From contig NC_088296.1 in the NCBI RefSeq assembly GCF_032854445.1, positions 12,562,706 to 12,622,705 on the forward strand: a DNA stretch of 60,000 nucleotides, read 5' to 3'. A program made the position numbers and the translations under genes. The DNA comes from Liolophura sinensis (taxonomy: Eukaryota > Mollusca > Polyplacophora > Chitonida > Chitonidae). The notes below the pieces were generated by a model. It searched no databases. It was given only the letters and a program-made list of their open reading frames with translations, and was not told the DNA's origin. This document shows, piece after piece, positions 38,701 to 53,700 of the stretch; positions within the stretch are counted from its first letter, which is position 1, and each line of letters starts with the position of its first letter.

Positions 38701-41700
38701 AACCACTGACAGCTGGGCTGCGGTCTGCTGCCAGACTGGTCATGTCAGTGGCTGTGGCAAGACTGAACCACTGACAGCTGGGCTGTGGTCTGCTGCCAGA
38801 CTGGTCATGTCAGTGGTTGTAGCAAGACCGAACCACTGACAGCTGGGCTGCGGTCTGCACCTGGACTGGTCATGCCAGTGGCTGTGGTAAGACTGAACCA
38901 CTGACAGCTGGGCTGCGGTCTGCTGCCAGACTGGTCATGTCAGTGGCTTGGAAAAGAATTACTTTTTCTTTCCAAGTTAGTAAAATGATTTTAAAACATA
39001 TTTTAGGGTTATCTGTATGTAAAATCAAACTTCACAAAAAGAAGGCCCTATAAGGTGGATGAATCAGTCACGCCCAAGTAACATGTACCACTGGAGAAAA
39101 CAGCTGAGGTTGAGGTGAAATAAAGCAAATGTTGAGCATTTACTCAGCTGAGGTTGAGGTGAAATAAAGCAAATGTTGAGCATTTACTCAGCTGAGGTTG
39201 AGGTGAAATAAAGCAAATGTTGAGCACTTACTCAGCTGAGGTTGAGGTGAAATAAAGCAAATGTTGAGCACTTACTCAGCTAAGGTTGAGGTGAAATAAA
39301 GCAAATGCTGAGTACTTAACAGCTGAGGTTGAGGTGAAATAAAGCAAATATTGAGCACTTACTCAGCTGAGGTTGAGGTTGAAATAAAGCAAATGTTGAG
39401 CACTTACACAGCTAAGGTTGAATAAAGCAAATGTTGAGCACTTAACAGCTGAGGTTGAGGTGGAATAAAGCAAATGTTGAGCACTTACTCATGCAGCTAG
39501 CCCTGGGGTTGGGGGCGTGGTCTCTCTTCTTGTGCGTCTTCATCTCCTGTGGGGTGAAGAAGGCGAGCTTACAGCTGGTGCACTTCTTGCTGCGGGTCTT
39601 GCTCTGGTGCTTGACCAGGTGATGATAGTAATTCTGTGTAATGCCCCAGCCATTGAGGACAAACTTGATCTTATACACCTTCAGACAGTACAGGCACAGC
39701 AGGTTAGGAGAGCTGTCATGTTTCTGAAACATAAACACAAAATTCACATACAAACAGTCAGTTTTCTGAAACATAAGGACACGAGGCCATTATTAAAAAG
39801 TTGTTTGCTGCAGGCAAAAATCCACCGTTTTAACATTGGGTCAGTCAGTCAACAGTATATATTCGTTTGGCTGCAGTTTGACTCCTCACCCAAATTTCCA
39901 CCCAATGAATGCTATTGGTAGAGCACACATTTTAAGGCGTGTATTTTTTGAGTACTTAAGATAAATAATTTCTGACCAGTGGATATTCAGACATTTTTCC
40001 TAATTGCACAATTTCCCGCCAAAATGAAGGAGGGAAAATCATTTAAACCTGATCCACAGCATACAATTACAGTTTCTTGCTAAGTCATCAGAATTAGGGT
40101 AAGTGACGTAAAATTTTGCCCCCAAAAAGTGCATCTTGAGACACAAGTAAATGTCAAGTAAATGTCATGAAATATTACTTCTAGTGCAGAAGCATTTTTC
40201 AGTAAGGTATCATTCTAAATTTAAAACAAGCCTCAAAACACCTTTCAAAAACAAGAGAACGTAATCACGCAAAATGTCCAACTTAAACATGGGTGAAAGT
40301 TGAGGTCACTTACTATACTTAAGTGAACAGACCATATTAACGCTAGTCTAGATAAATGAACCAGTCCGAAGACATTTACGCTGACCTTTTTAAAATGGTC
40401 GACGACATCGCTATACATGGAACTGCGGAAGAAGCAGAGCTGGCAGATGTAGGGCATCTCGCAGGAGCCGTGGTTCTGCTTCATGTGTGAACTCAGCGCG
40501 CTGTTCGTCTCGTGGTCCTTCTCGCAGATCCGACACATCAGCACGTTTGAGGTGCTCAGGTGAACCTGAATTCCACGGGATTATATCTCATCATTACAGA
40601 CACCATTACATTTATTTATTTATTTGATTGAGCCCAGAGGAAACCCATGACCATCTGCAGGTTGCTGACAGACCTTCCCACTTACGGCCGGAGAGGAAGC
40701 CAGCATGAGCTGGACTTGAACTCACAGCGACCGCATTGGTGAGAGGCTCCTGGGTCATTACGCTGCGCTAGCGCGCTAACCGAATGAGCCACGGAGGTCC
40801 CCCAACACCATTACAACACACAATGCAATATAACACTGTCATACATGTCTTCACCAAAATGTTTACCAAGTTGTCGTTGCACAGAAAATAATGTTTCAGT
40901 GAAGAAAAACGTCAGATTTTGTATTTCCATCAGTTTGCAAATAGAGACTTGGTTATCATAAAATAATTCAATTTTTATTTTTTTTTATTCATTCAATTGA
41001 AGCTATGATATTCTGATTACAGAGACATTACACGTGGCATAATTAATTTTATCCCACATCAGACAACAACACTTCGCTTTTCATTGGACAACAGCGGTCA
41101 AGTGGGGTACAGGTATATTCTCCAATCCTGCAGACGATGTCAAATGTGTCTGCTCAGTAGGTTATCTCCCTTTGTTGGGTTGGAAATACAAATGTCACAT
41201 CACATTCACCCGTACATCGGTCTCTTGCACTGAACTGATGGGTCTTTGCAGGATAAATTTGTTGCATGGTTACTCAGTGAAAGGACAGGATATACAAATA
41301 TATGGTATCAACAATCTTCACCCAATATGAGGATTATTGAAAAAATATATTTGCGCATCCTATCACTGAGTAGCCATGTAACTAACAGTGTGCCTCCAAT
41401 GTTAAAAACAGGCAACAGTTATACAAAACCTGCTATGTATAATGATGAAGGGGGGGGGGGAGATATTTTTGATTATGGTTACATAATGAGAAACACTTTG
41501 TCTGTTTCTACAGTACACACGTACCAGGCTATCCACAGCCTCATCACATTTATCACATAAAACACGGTAAGCAGATTCATCTCGCATCAGTGGCCCTGCC
41601 ACTTACCTCATCAGCAGGCCAGACTTGCTCAACTGATTTCTCTGACTGATCAATTCATAGAGTGATTAATTCATAGACTGATTAATTGGTGTTAAATACC

Positions 41701-44700
41701 ACATTTAAGAATGTTTCCTTTACATGAAAGTGTTTCATGGGTGGAGGAAATCAGAGTCAACCAGTCGTTGCACTATCCCCTTCATGCTGAACGCCAAGCG
41801 AGGAAGTTACAACTTCCTCTTTTAACGTCTTAGGTGTGACTCGACCCAGGATTGACCCTCGATCTACCGCTTCTGAAGCAGGCACTCGACCAACTGAGTT
41901 ATCGGGGCTGGTAACAACTGACTGACAAACCTCCTGTCTTAAAGCCACAGTTGAAACAGAAAGAGCTGGATTTGAACACACGATGTCATTGGTCAATGGT
42001 CTGAGGGTTCAAGGGTCACTACAAGTTTGTTTTCTTCTCAGTGGTCATTCTTATACCTTTCTATCTCGCAACCATAACTCATTTACACTATATCCTTACC
42101 TTTTCTACGTGCGTCTGCATCTCAAAGGGCGTGTCAAACTGTTTGTAACAATGTTTACACTGAGTGAGGTCACTGAGATCCAGGTTGTGCTGCTTCTCGC
42201 TGTCAATGTGACTCTGCAGGTGCATCATGGCTTTGATGTTGTTGTACAGCATCTTGTTACAATACCAACACTGTCACAAAACAAATGAAAACAACCATTT
42301 ATTTAATTGGTGTTTTATGCCGTACTCAAGAATATTTCACTTATACAATGGCGGCCAGCATTATGGTGGGAGGAAAATGGGCACAGAACGGGGGAAACCA
42401 ACAACCATCGTAGGCTGCTGACAGACCTTCCTACTTAAGGCCGGAGAGGAAGCCTGCATGAGCTGGACTTAAACTCACAGCAACCGCATTGGTGATAGAC
42501 TCCTGGGTCATTACGCTGCGATAGCGTGCCAACCAACTGAGTCATGGAGGCCCCGAAAACAACCATAATATCATAGCTAGGCTGTCACAAATCAAATGGT
42601 ATCAATGTTTAATGATATACTCAACAATTTTTCACTTTTACGATGGCTGTCACCTTCATGTGAAGAGCGCCCAGGGTAAATCAAACACATTTTGCAACCA
42701 CTTAGTCCAGGGCCTGATTGTCACCACCTGACATCGTTGGTGCAGGGCCTGATTGTCACCACCTGACATCACTGGTGCAGGGCCCGATTGTCACCACCTG
42801 ACATCATTGGTCCAAGGCCTGATTGTCACCACCTGACATCATTGGTCCAGGGCCTGATTGTCACCACCTGACATCATTGGTCCAGGGCCCGATTGTCACC
42901 ACCTGACATCATTGGTCCAAGGCCTGATTGTCACCACCTGACATCATTGGTCCAGGGCCTGATTGTCACCACCTGACATCATTGGTCCAGGGCCTGATTG
43001 TTAACACCTGACATCGTTGCTCCAGAGCCTGATTGTCACCACCTGACATCCTTAGTCCAGGGCCTGATTGTCACCACCTGACATCGTTGGTGCAGGGCCT
43101 GATTGTCACCACCTGACATCACTGGTGCAGGGCCCAATTGTCACCACCTGACATCATTGGTCAAGGGCCTGACTGTCACTACCTGACATCTTTGGTCCAG
43201 GGCCCGATTTTCACCACCTGACATCATTGGTCCTGGGCCTGATTGTTAACACCTGACATCTTTGGTCCAGGGCCTGATTGTCACCACCTGACATCATTGG
43301 TCCAAGGCCTGATTGTCACCACCTGACATCGTTGGTGCAGGGCCTGATTGTCACCACCTGACATCACTGGTGCAGGGCCCGAATGTCACCACCTGACATC
43401 ATTGGTCAAGGGCCTGACTGTCACTACCTGACATCTTTGGTCCAGGGCCCGATTTTCACCACCTGACATCATTGGTCCAGGGCCTCATTGTTAACACCTG
43501 ACATCTTTGGTCCAGGGCCTGATTGTCACCACCTGACATCGTTGGTGCAGGGCCCGATTGTCACCACCTGACATCGTTGGTGCAGGGCCTGATTGTCACC
43601 ACCTGACATCACTAGTGCAGGGCCCGATTGTCACCACCTGACATCATTGGTCAAGGGCCTGACTGTCACTACCTGACATCTTTGGTCCAGGGCCTGACTG
43701 TCACCACCTGACATCATTGGTCCAGGGCCTGATTGTCACCACCTGACATCACTGGTCCAGGGCCTGATTGTCACCACCTGACATCCTTGGTCCAGGGCCT
43801 GATTGTCACCACCTGACATCACTGGTCCAGGGCCTGATTGTCACCACCTGACATCATTGGTCCAGGGCCTGATTGTCACCACCTGACATCACTGGTCCAG
43901 GGCCTGATTGTCACCACCTGACATCCTTGGTCCAGGGCCTGATTGTCACCACCTGACATCACTGGTCCAGGGCCTGATTGTCACCACCTGACATCCTTGG
44001 TCCAGGGCCTGATTGTCACCACCTGACATCACTGGTCCAGGGCCTGATTGTCACAGAGAGCCAGCCGTTTAGCCATCATCTGAGCCAAGGAGGTCCCGTT
44101 TCATATCAACACTGTGTCATATTACATGCACACCACATTTTGGTCCCTCTCACATAGCCCTGCCCACATGGCCCCATCCAGCCCTCCCGCCCACATGGCC
44201 CCGTCCTCCAGACTCTGCCCCCTCACCTTGAACCTGTACTCTCCGGTCTCTTCGCTGTACCACGCATTTCCCTCCGCCTTCCCGTAATAGTAATCATCTA
44301 GGGACACCCAGTTACCTGTATCAGGACAAAACACTCACGCTAAAATATAATGGAGGAAATTCAGGTATACCTGCAGAAGTGCAAAGTCACAGCAGTCACA
44401 GTGAGCACAGCAGTCACAGTGAGCACAGCAGTCACAGTGAGCACAGCAGTCACAGTGAGCACAGCACGTCATCAACATAATCAGGCAAATTACAAATGCA
44501 TGACAATCACCACAAAAACTAGAGATGTAAACTATAGTGAGCTACCTTAAGTTCTTTCAAAACCCAAACCTATCCAGATTCAAGGAATTATTTAAATTTG
44601 ACATCAAAATCATACTTTTAAGTTCAGGAGTCCTGAAATGTTCAGCTTGCTATGAGAGTAAAATAAGGGTCCAAAGATATTCTGCACTTTGACAGATCCC

Positions 44701-47700
44701 TGGTAACACAGTAGATTTCAGAAAACAACCAACATTTCTTGCCCACACTGTGTTTCTCCAATCATTTCAGCACGAGGTAAAGCAACAAGCAAACATGAAA
44801 GGGGGGTTAACCCCTGTAATGACAAGGCTGCTGACTAAGGGGAGATAACTATTGAATGACCTGTACCTTGTTGGTCCATTTGATGGCTTTTCTTCTTCTG
44901 TTTTTTAAAAGCTGCCTCTGAATCCTGCGAGAATTCGTCGTAAGCATAACTCCGCTTCACGCCGAGCCCGTACGTACCGGCGATCACCTCAGAACCAGGA
45001 CTGGCATTAACTGTCAGTAAATACAAACAAAAATGTATGCTTACAATCCTAGGCTAGCCTCCTTTAACGAACTTACATATTCTGTATTTTCCAGGAACAA
45101 CTCGTTTCCTTTCAGTAAATATCACACTCGTACTACATGAATTTCCACTATTTCTGGTGTTATAATGATTCTTAAGTTTGAAATAGTCACTTTGTTTTAT
45201 AAATTTTAGGCATTTCTTGCTAAATTTAAACTGTAACATTCACAGACATGGCTAATATTGTCAAAGGTAATTATCTAGGTTATTCTAAAATAATAGCAAA
45301 AAATTCCGGAGAATTTGCGTTAATCAAGTTTTTGCCAAAAATCTCTGTTATATCCTCTTTAATGTTAATTTTAATACCCAGATGCATACATGATTATGAA
45401 TATTTAAACATATGTTATACAATATGCGTAATAGTCACACACAAGGGTGGAGGAAATGTGAATCCCAAGGAGAAATCATGTGAAACAGTGTGAAACCAGA
45501 CAGGTAACCATGTGAATCCAGAGATGAAAGTAGTGACCAGACTTCAATCTAAATTCAGATTTTTAACTGAACAAAACGAGACAGACAGCTGATGGCCCCG
45601 GATGCCATTCTCAGAAAGTCACATAAGCTGATTGTATGAGAAGATTTAGGGTAGGTTAAATGTGAGTACCCTTTTTTTTTTACTCTTTCTTATGAAAAAA
45701 ATTATTTTCTTTCTGTGAAAATTTAACACTGAGATTAAACACCTTTCAAAATTCCATTAAAACTTAAGTGTTCTCTTTCAAGGGAAGGTCGGCTTGCACC
45801 TAAAAAACCTTTTTACAAATCGCCAGAGTTGATTGATTCTTACACTGTTTCCTGGGTTGTGCTGCCACTCTCCCCACAGGGATAGATCCTGCAGGCCTCT
45901 GCTTACTGGGCTGTGAACACAATAACCTCCATGATAGATCAACAACAGATACCACTATATTAACAACTCTCAGGCAGATTTACATATAAATTCACGGTAG
46001 AGATTGTTTGCAAAACATGGAATATTTCAACGAAATATTTCCTACAAAATAACAGGAAAACTATGGTCAACACAAATCACACCCTGAAGAAATAAAAAAA
46101 CATTCTTTCACAATCATATCATTTTGCTCTCAATCTCTCAGGCGTCCCAACCACAACATACTGTATTTGTCCCAAACATTCAGCCAAACTGTATTTTTAG
46201 AGGTAAGAAAAGGTCACAAAATATTACTTTTCAGGCTTAAACATACATTTTTCCACAAGGATATGATCCTACCTTCCAAGCAAACCTCATAACATCTTTC
46301 TAAGATGAACATAACTCCCAGAATCTAGCAAAATGAGCGATCTGGTCATGAGCAAAATTTAAGGTCATTTACAAGTGTCATTGTTTAGTTTGAGAAACAC
46401 CTTGGATTTATCTAGATCATCCAAACAAATTCATCCTTCCAAATAAGTCCTAAAAAAAACCATCTCTAAGATCATCAGAACTCTCAAAATCCGGCAAAAT
46501 AGGTCTTGTCGTGGATGAAATTTGAGGTCAATGCAGAACTTCTGCGCTTTTGCCCCTTTTACCTGCAGCACCTCCGGTTATTTAACAAGAGCTAATGAGA
46601 ACTGAGCTAACGAGAACTGCAGGTTCCTACTGGATCTGAATGTTAATAAGATACCCTCACTCTATGAATACTCTGTACAAACTATGCTCCAAAAAAGGTC
46701 ACTGTCAAATAGTCTCCTTGAGATCTACTGATACTCTTTGATATTCATGGGTCCTTCAGTTGTTGAAATAAAAGAAAAAATGACCAAGCTGTTCTCCGAG
46801 ATATTTTCATTTAAATGTAGATGTGTAAAGCTTCTAATAGAGGTTATATTTTTAGATGACAGCCTACGTATAAATTCAGGGGGTATGGTCACTTGTAAAC
46901 CCAGATCAGACATTGATAAATCAGAGGCCAGTGGAACAAGTGCTAGACTGGCCCAGTCTAACTTTTACTGGTCTGAGTCTCATTTGGAGCAAGCAGTTAC
47001 ATGCAACCCCCAGCAATGAACCCATTAACATAGGGTGCAAGCATTTATGGTACATCGTGAACCACATACTAGATTTATGTTTTAAATGCATGGTATACTG
47101 ATGTAGCTGGCTTTTGCAGAAAACCCTAAAACCATTATCATTTCTCTAATTTTTGTTAAGAGTGTAATGTTTGTTTATTGAATAATTTGTTGATGGCTTA
47201 AATCCTTATTCAGGAATTTTTTTCTTTCAAGATAGGAGTCCATTTTACAGGTCAAGCAAACAGAGTGCTGAAAGAAAACCAGCAACCTTTGGCAAGTTAC
47301 TGACATACTTTTCCACATATGCCATCTACACTGGTAGATGTTAGACTGAACAGTTCAACTGGCTTTATTGACCCCTTATTGTCACCAAGGTTCCACAAAC
47401 AGTCCAGCTGGCGTTACTGACCCCTTATTGTCACCATGGCTCCACAAACAGTCCAACTGGCGTTACTGACCCCTTATTGTCACCAAGGCTCCACATACAG
47501 TCCAGTTGGCGTTACTGACCCCTTATTGTCACCAAGGCTCCACATACAGTCAAGCTGGCGTTACTGACCCCTTATTGTCACCAAGGCTCCACATATAGTC
47601 CAGCTGGCGTTACTGACCCCTTATTGTCACCAAAGCTCCACAAACAGTCCAGCTGGTGTTATTGACACCTTATTGTCACCAAGGCTCCACAAACAGTCCA

Positions 47701-50700
47701 GCTGGCGTTATTGACACCTTATTGTCACCAATGCTCCACATACAGTCCAGCTGGTGTTATTGACACCTTATTGTCACCAAGGCTCCACATACAGTCCAAC
47801 TGGCATTATTGACCCCTTATTGTCACCAATGCTCCACATACAGTCCAACTGGCATTATTGACCCCTTATTGTCACCAATGCTCCACAAACAGTCCAACTG
47901 GCATTATTGACCCCTTATTGTCACCAATGCTCCACATACAGTCCAACTGGCATTTTTGACCCCTTATTGTCACCAATGCTCCACATACAGTCCAACTGGC
48001 ATTATTGACCCCTTACTGTCACCAAAGCTCCACAAACAGTCAGAGCAGATACAAAATCCCTGGTCAAGGCCAGGTTTAAACCTGTACCTCATGTATCCAA
48101 GCGACTAGAAGGCAGAAATGATTTATTAAGTATTAACGCCTGAAATCTGCAGCCACAAGTATGAATATTCATGAGACTATTTATATCCTGAACACCCTGT
48201 ACACTGTACAGCTATATATCCTCAACACCCTGTACACTGTACAGCTATATATCCTGAACACCCTGTACACTGTACAGCTATATATCCTCAACACCCTGTA
48301 CACTGTACTGCTATATATCCTGAACACCCTGTACACTGTACTGCTATATATCCTCAACACCCTGTGCACTGTACAGCTATATATCCTCATCACCCTGTAC
48401 ACTGTACAGCTATATATCCTCAACACCCTGTACACTGTACAGCTATATATCCTCAACACCCTGTACACTGTACTGCTATATATCCTCAACACCCTGTGCA
48501 CTGTACAGCTATATATCCTGAACACCCTGTACACTGTACAGCTATATATCCTCAACACCCTGTACACTGTACAGCTATATATCCTCAACACCCTGTACAC
48601 TGTACTGCTATATATCCTCAACACCCTGTGCACTGTACAGCTATATATCCTCAACACCCTGTACACTGTACAGCTATATATCCTCAACACCCTGTACACT
48701 GTACTGCTATATATCCTCAACACCCTGTGCACTGTACAGCTATATATCCTCAACACCCTGTACACTGTACAGCTATATATCCTCAACACCCTGTACACTG
48801 TACAGCTATATATCCTCAACACCCTGTACACTGTACTGCTATATATCCTCAACACCCTGTACACTGTACTGCTATATATCCTCAACACCCTGTACACTGT
48901 ACAGCTATATATCCTCAACACCCTGTACACTGTACAGCTATATATCCTCAACACCCTGTACACTGTACTGCTATATATCCTCAACACCCTGTACACTGTA
49001 CTGCTATATATCCTGAACACCCTGTACACTGTACAGCTATGCATCAAGCTGGTCTGACATTCTAAACAAAAAGGTACCCTGTCAAACTTCCTTGCCTTAC
49101 TCCATGGGAGCCAGTCAAAAAAAAACAAAAAAGGTGAAAAACAGGAACATTCCATGATCTGCTAGGCTTCCTAGATTTGAACATGTCACAAATGTTGTGG
49201 AAGAAAGAAAAACTTAAGTGGATAAATTTTTCACAAAAGAAAAAGCTATAACTTCACTAATAAATTGCTGAAAAAACATCTTAAGTTACGCATTAAGATA
49301 TAGAAAAAAAGTGGGAAAAGATTCTCAAAAATTTCAACAAAAGATTCTGAAAAATTGCCACAAAGAAAAGTTTTTCCGAGATGATAAAAATCTGCCCTAA
49401 CACCCTGCAGTTTTACAAGCCAACACAACATTCAGCTGCAGCTGCATCAGTTAACTTACCCCCAATATGTAAGTCATGTTTTGACCAGAGTTGGAATCCT
49501 GAACCTTCAAGTAACAAAATCATCAGCATATAGACACAGGGTTCTATTCACACCTAAATGTCCTTCACTTGTTCCCCATTTTTCAATGGCTTTGTGCTCA
49601 GGATTTTATTTTTTATTTTTTTAACAAACAAAATCTTAATAGATAGGCAGAGAATGCTATCCTGCCCCATTTTGGGGGTGTTTAACTTCATACCCCTGCT
49701 TCTGGATTGAACACCAATCCACCACGATATACAGCCGTTGATTTATTTATTTAATTTGTTGTTTAACCCATGCTCAAGACGCAAAAGCACATTACAGCAA
49801 GACTAGCATTACAATACATCCACGGGAGCCCATAATATGCAAAATACCACACACCTAGTGCCTCAAATTCAATGAGGAGACAATTTGCAACATGACAACA
49901 ACGACGGAAGCACCAAAACTGCAGTAAATTACCAATGTGTTTTGAGGCAACATTAATAACAATGTTATACATGCACTAAAATCGACTGAATTAACACTCT
50001 TGATGTCACTGTCCCAATTGAGAGAGCGTTTTTAAAAGCAAGCTGTGGTTAGGCCAGACCTCTGCAGACGGCTAGAGGAAAGGTTTGAAGGTCAAGTGGC
50101 ATTTATGCTTACAAGTTATTTGATGATCTACTCTCCAGACAAGTCATATAATTTGTCAACTTGCCTCGCCATAATACCTTGTGATAATAATGACACACAT
50201 TTCGACGCTGTTTGCGACATTTAAACTGTTCTTCTGTGCGATGTTTCAGTCTCAGCTGAACTTTAGATTTTAAACCTGATTAATAAAACACCTTTTCCTT
50301 CAACTTTTCAAGATCTATTCTGTCTGCGCTGGGGCCTCCGTGGCTAAGTCGGTTAGCGTGCTAGCGCAGTGTAATGACCCAGGAGTCTCTCACCAATGCG
50401 GTCGCTGTGAGTTCAAGTCCAGCTCAAGCTGGCTTCCTCTCTGGCTGTACGTGGGAAGGTCTGTCAGCAACCTGCGGATGGTTGTGGGTTTCCCCCGGGC
50501 TCTGTCTGGTTTCCTCCCACCATAATGCTGGCCGCCGTCATATAAGTGAAATATTCTTGAGTACGGTGTAAAACACCAATGAAATAAATAAATAAATAAA
50601 TAACTGTATGCGCTAAGATCTTGAGGGCCCCTAAGAGTCCAGAATAAGGTGACTTCACTCTTTGGTTCCGGACACACCAATATTTATATTCACAGAAGTA

Positions 50701-53700
50701 TTTACCACAGCACTATTTCACGCTGTTTAAAGCAACGCTAACCACAACAAAGTAGTTCTGAGCTAAATGAAGTTAGCAATACTTTCTGAACAGATGTAAA
50801 TCTCAAGCAGCAAGATATACATGTACCTGTCTTTGTAAAATTATCTCATTTTCTTTCAACTTGCTCAATTCAAAAAGGATCCTGGACTTCAGAACATTTT
50901 TAAACTTTGCCATGTTTAAACATGACTAACTACTCACTATGCTTATCATTATTTACTTTAGTCTAAATCTAAAGAGAATAACAGAAATATATTTTGGACT
51001 GCCAACTTTATAACAACTCTGGGTAATACGCTGTGATATACTAACCACTTGATGTGCCATTGTACCGCTTCCAAGGGCCCCAGAGTTTGTACGCATCATT
51101 TGGACATGGTTTTTATTGAGAATACTGGTACCAGCCTAGAAGGGAGAAAACCACATGGTAACACAGACACACTGACAGACAGGCAGACAGACTCAAAGAC
51201 CACAGCCATGCAAGGTGAAATACATCAGCATTCACATCAGCCAAGCTTTACTGGTAAAGATAAAGCAAAATTCCAAAATTACTCAAGAATAACAAAAATT
51301 CATTTTCACACACGGGTCACAATATGGCTTACATGGGCAACACATGGAGAAAAATGTGATATGATTTTGACATCATACAAAAAAAATCAAGTGATGTTTA
51401 CCAGATTGGGGTTTTATTGGTTTATTTATGTATTTGGGGTTTTCTTTTCACTTATATAACAGTAAATCCTGTTTAAGAGGGGAGGAAACTGGCATCTTAA
51501 ACCACCAACCTTTGGCAAATAACTGAACAACTTTTAACACCATAAGCAGGCTTGAGGTGCATTTTCTACTGGTTTAAGGTAAGGTATCAGTATCCTTCAT
51601 GTAAGAGCTAATAAAACAGACTTACGACCGCTGGCGATCGTGAACTGCCATTGAATGCCCTGCGAGTGTTATTACTCTTAACAAATTTGACCTTTTATCA
51701 CCACAGTCTTGTTACTCATGTCTTGGACCAATACCAACATATCTAGCTGAGAATAGATGTAACTTCCAAGGAAAGCCACAAACATGCCAGTCACAGTGGA
51801 AGCCCATATATTTATTAATCTATCTGAGTGTTCAACACTCTAGGCCCATTCGTGAACTCTTCAAATATACAACAGCGGTCAGGTATGGGGAGGGAGGAAA
51901 TTAGAGCCCTCAGGGTAACTAACCATCAACCTGACAAAAATCCAAACTTAAATATTAACAAAGTCAAGCCAGCGGGAGCTGGACTCAGCCCCTCAAACTC
52001 ATTCGTCAAGGGTCTGTCACAGCGAGCCAGTGCTTTAATTGTCTGACTAAGATGCCAAATACCTCACCGGCAAGTGATTTACCAACACCATGTTCCCATT
52101 AGCTACATGTAATTGGGACATCAAGGAAGTAATAATGATGTGTTCATGTATTTAGACTTTGGTGAAAACATTTGATCAGTGCCTCTCAAGGGAGATAAGT
52201 CTGAAGCACATCTTACCTGTTGTCTAGGAGGGGACTGGATGACGTGACTTCCCGTTCCAGCATTTGAGAGTTGAACTGTGCTAGCTGCAAAACAAGCCAA
52301 ATAGCAAAATGAACCACAAGACAGGTCATGAGAAACACAATGGGAATAGTCAACATAGAACACTGTGTCAAGCATGAAATGTTGAGAAAACTAAATGTTC
52401 TTTGATATAGAGTGAGACAGTTAAAACATGTATGTTCAGACTACAGCCATCAAACTGTACCATATCCGCATGTGTAACTCACACATGCACGTAAGTAGCT
52501 CCTCCAACAGTCAGAAGATCAATTCCAGCAAAAAAAAATAGTCTGTCACCTATGTTTCTGAGTAGGTGTGTAATTATCAAACTCCTTTCAAAAGACTAGA
52601 AGTGTGATTTGAACACATAATTTCTTTCTCACCAGAATTTTGCTTTTATCAAAGGGGTGGGATTATGATAGCACACATTAAATTTGAAGGCCTGAAAAAT
52701 CATTTGTATGTAAGTGTGTTGTGCAGAATGATGTTGAGGAGTTAGCTCTCCTCTAGCTAGTTATCGCCTGAACTCTGAGGTGTGAAAGCCATAAAGCCAC
52801 CGTCGACAAACCAGGAAACAATCTGCAATTCTGTGAGAGTTTTCGGTTACAAACATGGTCATCATCATTGTACCTGTACCTGTAGATACCTTGTGCTGTG
52901 GTCTTCATTTTGTTTTGTGAGAAACACTCTCATCTTGTAAATTTTGGGGTTTTAGTTTCACCCAAAATCTTTTCCTGGCGGACATGGTTGAACCTTCATA
53001 CAGCTTAGCAGCCTGCGGTTTACATTTTAACAAACTGATGGCAAAATTTTAACAATTTGATTGTAAACCTATGTACTAAATGTATATTTTTTTTGCGTGT
53101 GTGGGTGCTGGGGGGGGGGGCGTAGTGCAGGAAATGAACGCTTCAGTGAAGACATATGTCTTGTGAAGTGGTTCTGAGCTAAATGAAGTTAGCAATACTT
53201 TCTGAACAGATGTAAATCTCAAGCAGCAAGATATACATGTACCTTCCTTTGTAAAATTATCCCTCTTTGCTCACCTCCTGACTGCAGCATGATTGGCTTA
53301 TCATGTATGACCGGAGTGCCCCTTACAAAGGAGAGTCTCCCCTCGTGGGCAGCCTTGATCCGTCGCATGGCCAGAGCATGCGCCTCTTTGGCTCGGAAAT
53401 TGGCATCGAGCTGAGCCGGTGTGAGTGGCTCGTCATCGCACTCCATCATCAGCTCGATGTCGTCTTTGGAGCGCAGGACGCGCACCCCTGATTTGTCCCC
53501 CTGTATCACCATGGTTGTTTTCACTGTGAAACATACACAAAGCTGGGGATGAGTCAACAACTGACAGGTGCCCAATATCTCAATAGTTGCTTACCAGAAG
53601 AAAAGAAATTATAACTGCTAACACAACAGTGCTGAAAACTAACCTTAGGGCTTGAAAACAATTACCTTAATACATGGTGATGATTGGGTTACTGTTTTTA

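Noticed and set aside
44350-44550. Short ORF with TAVTVS repeats
   Set aside because: Made by an 18-bp tandem repeat in intron 7.
48161-49155. About 300-residue ORFs of YILNTLYTVQL or RIYSCTVYRVL type
   Set aside because: A 33-bp minisatellite. The period is a multiple of three and both strands are open.
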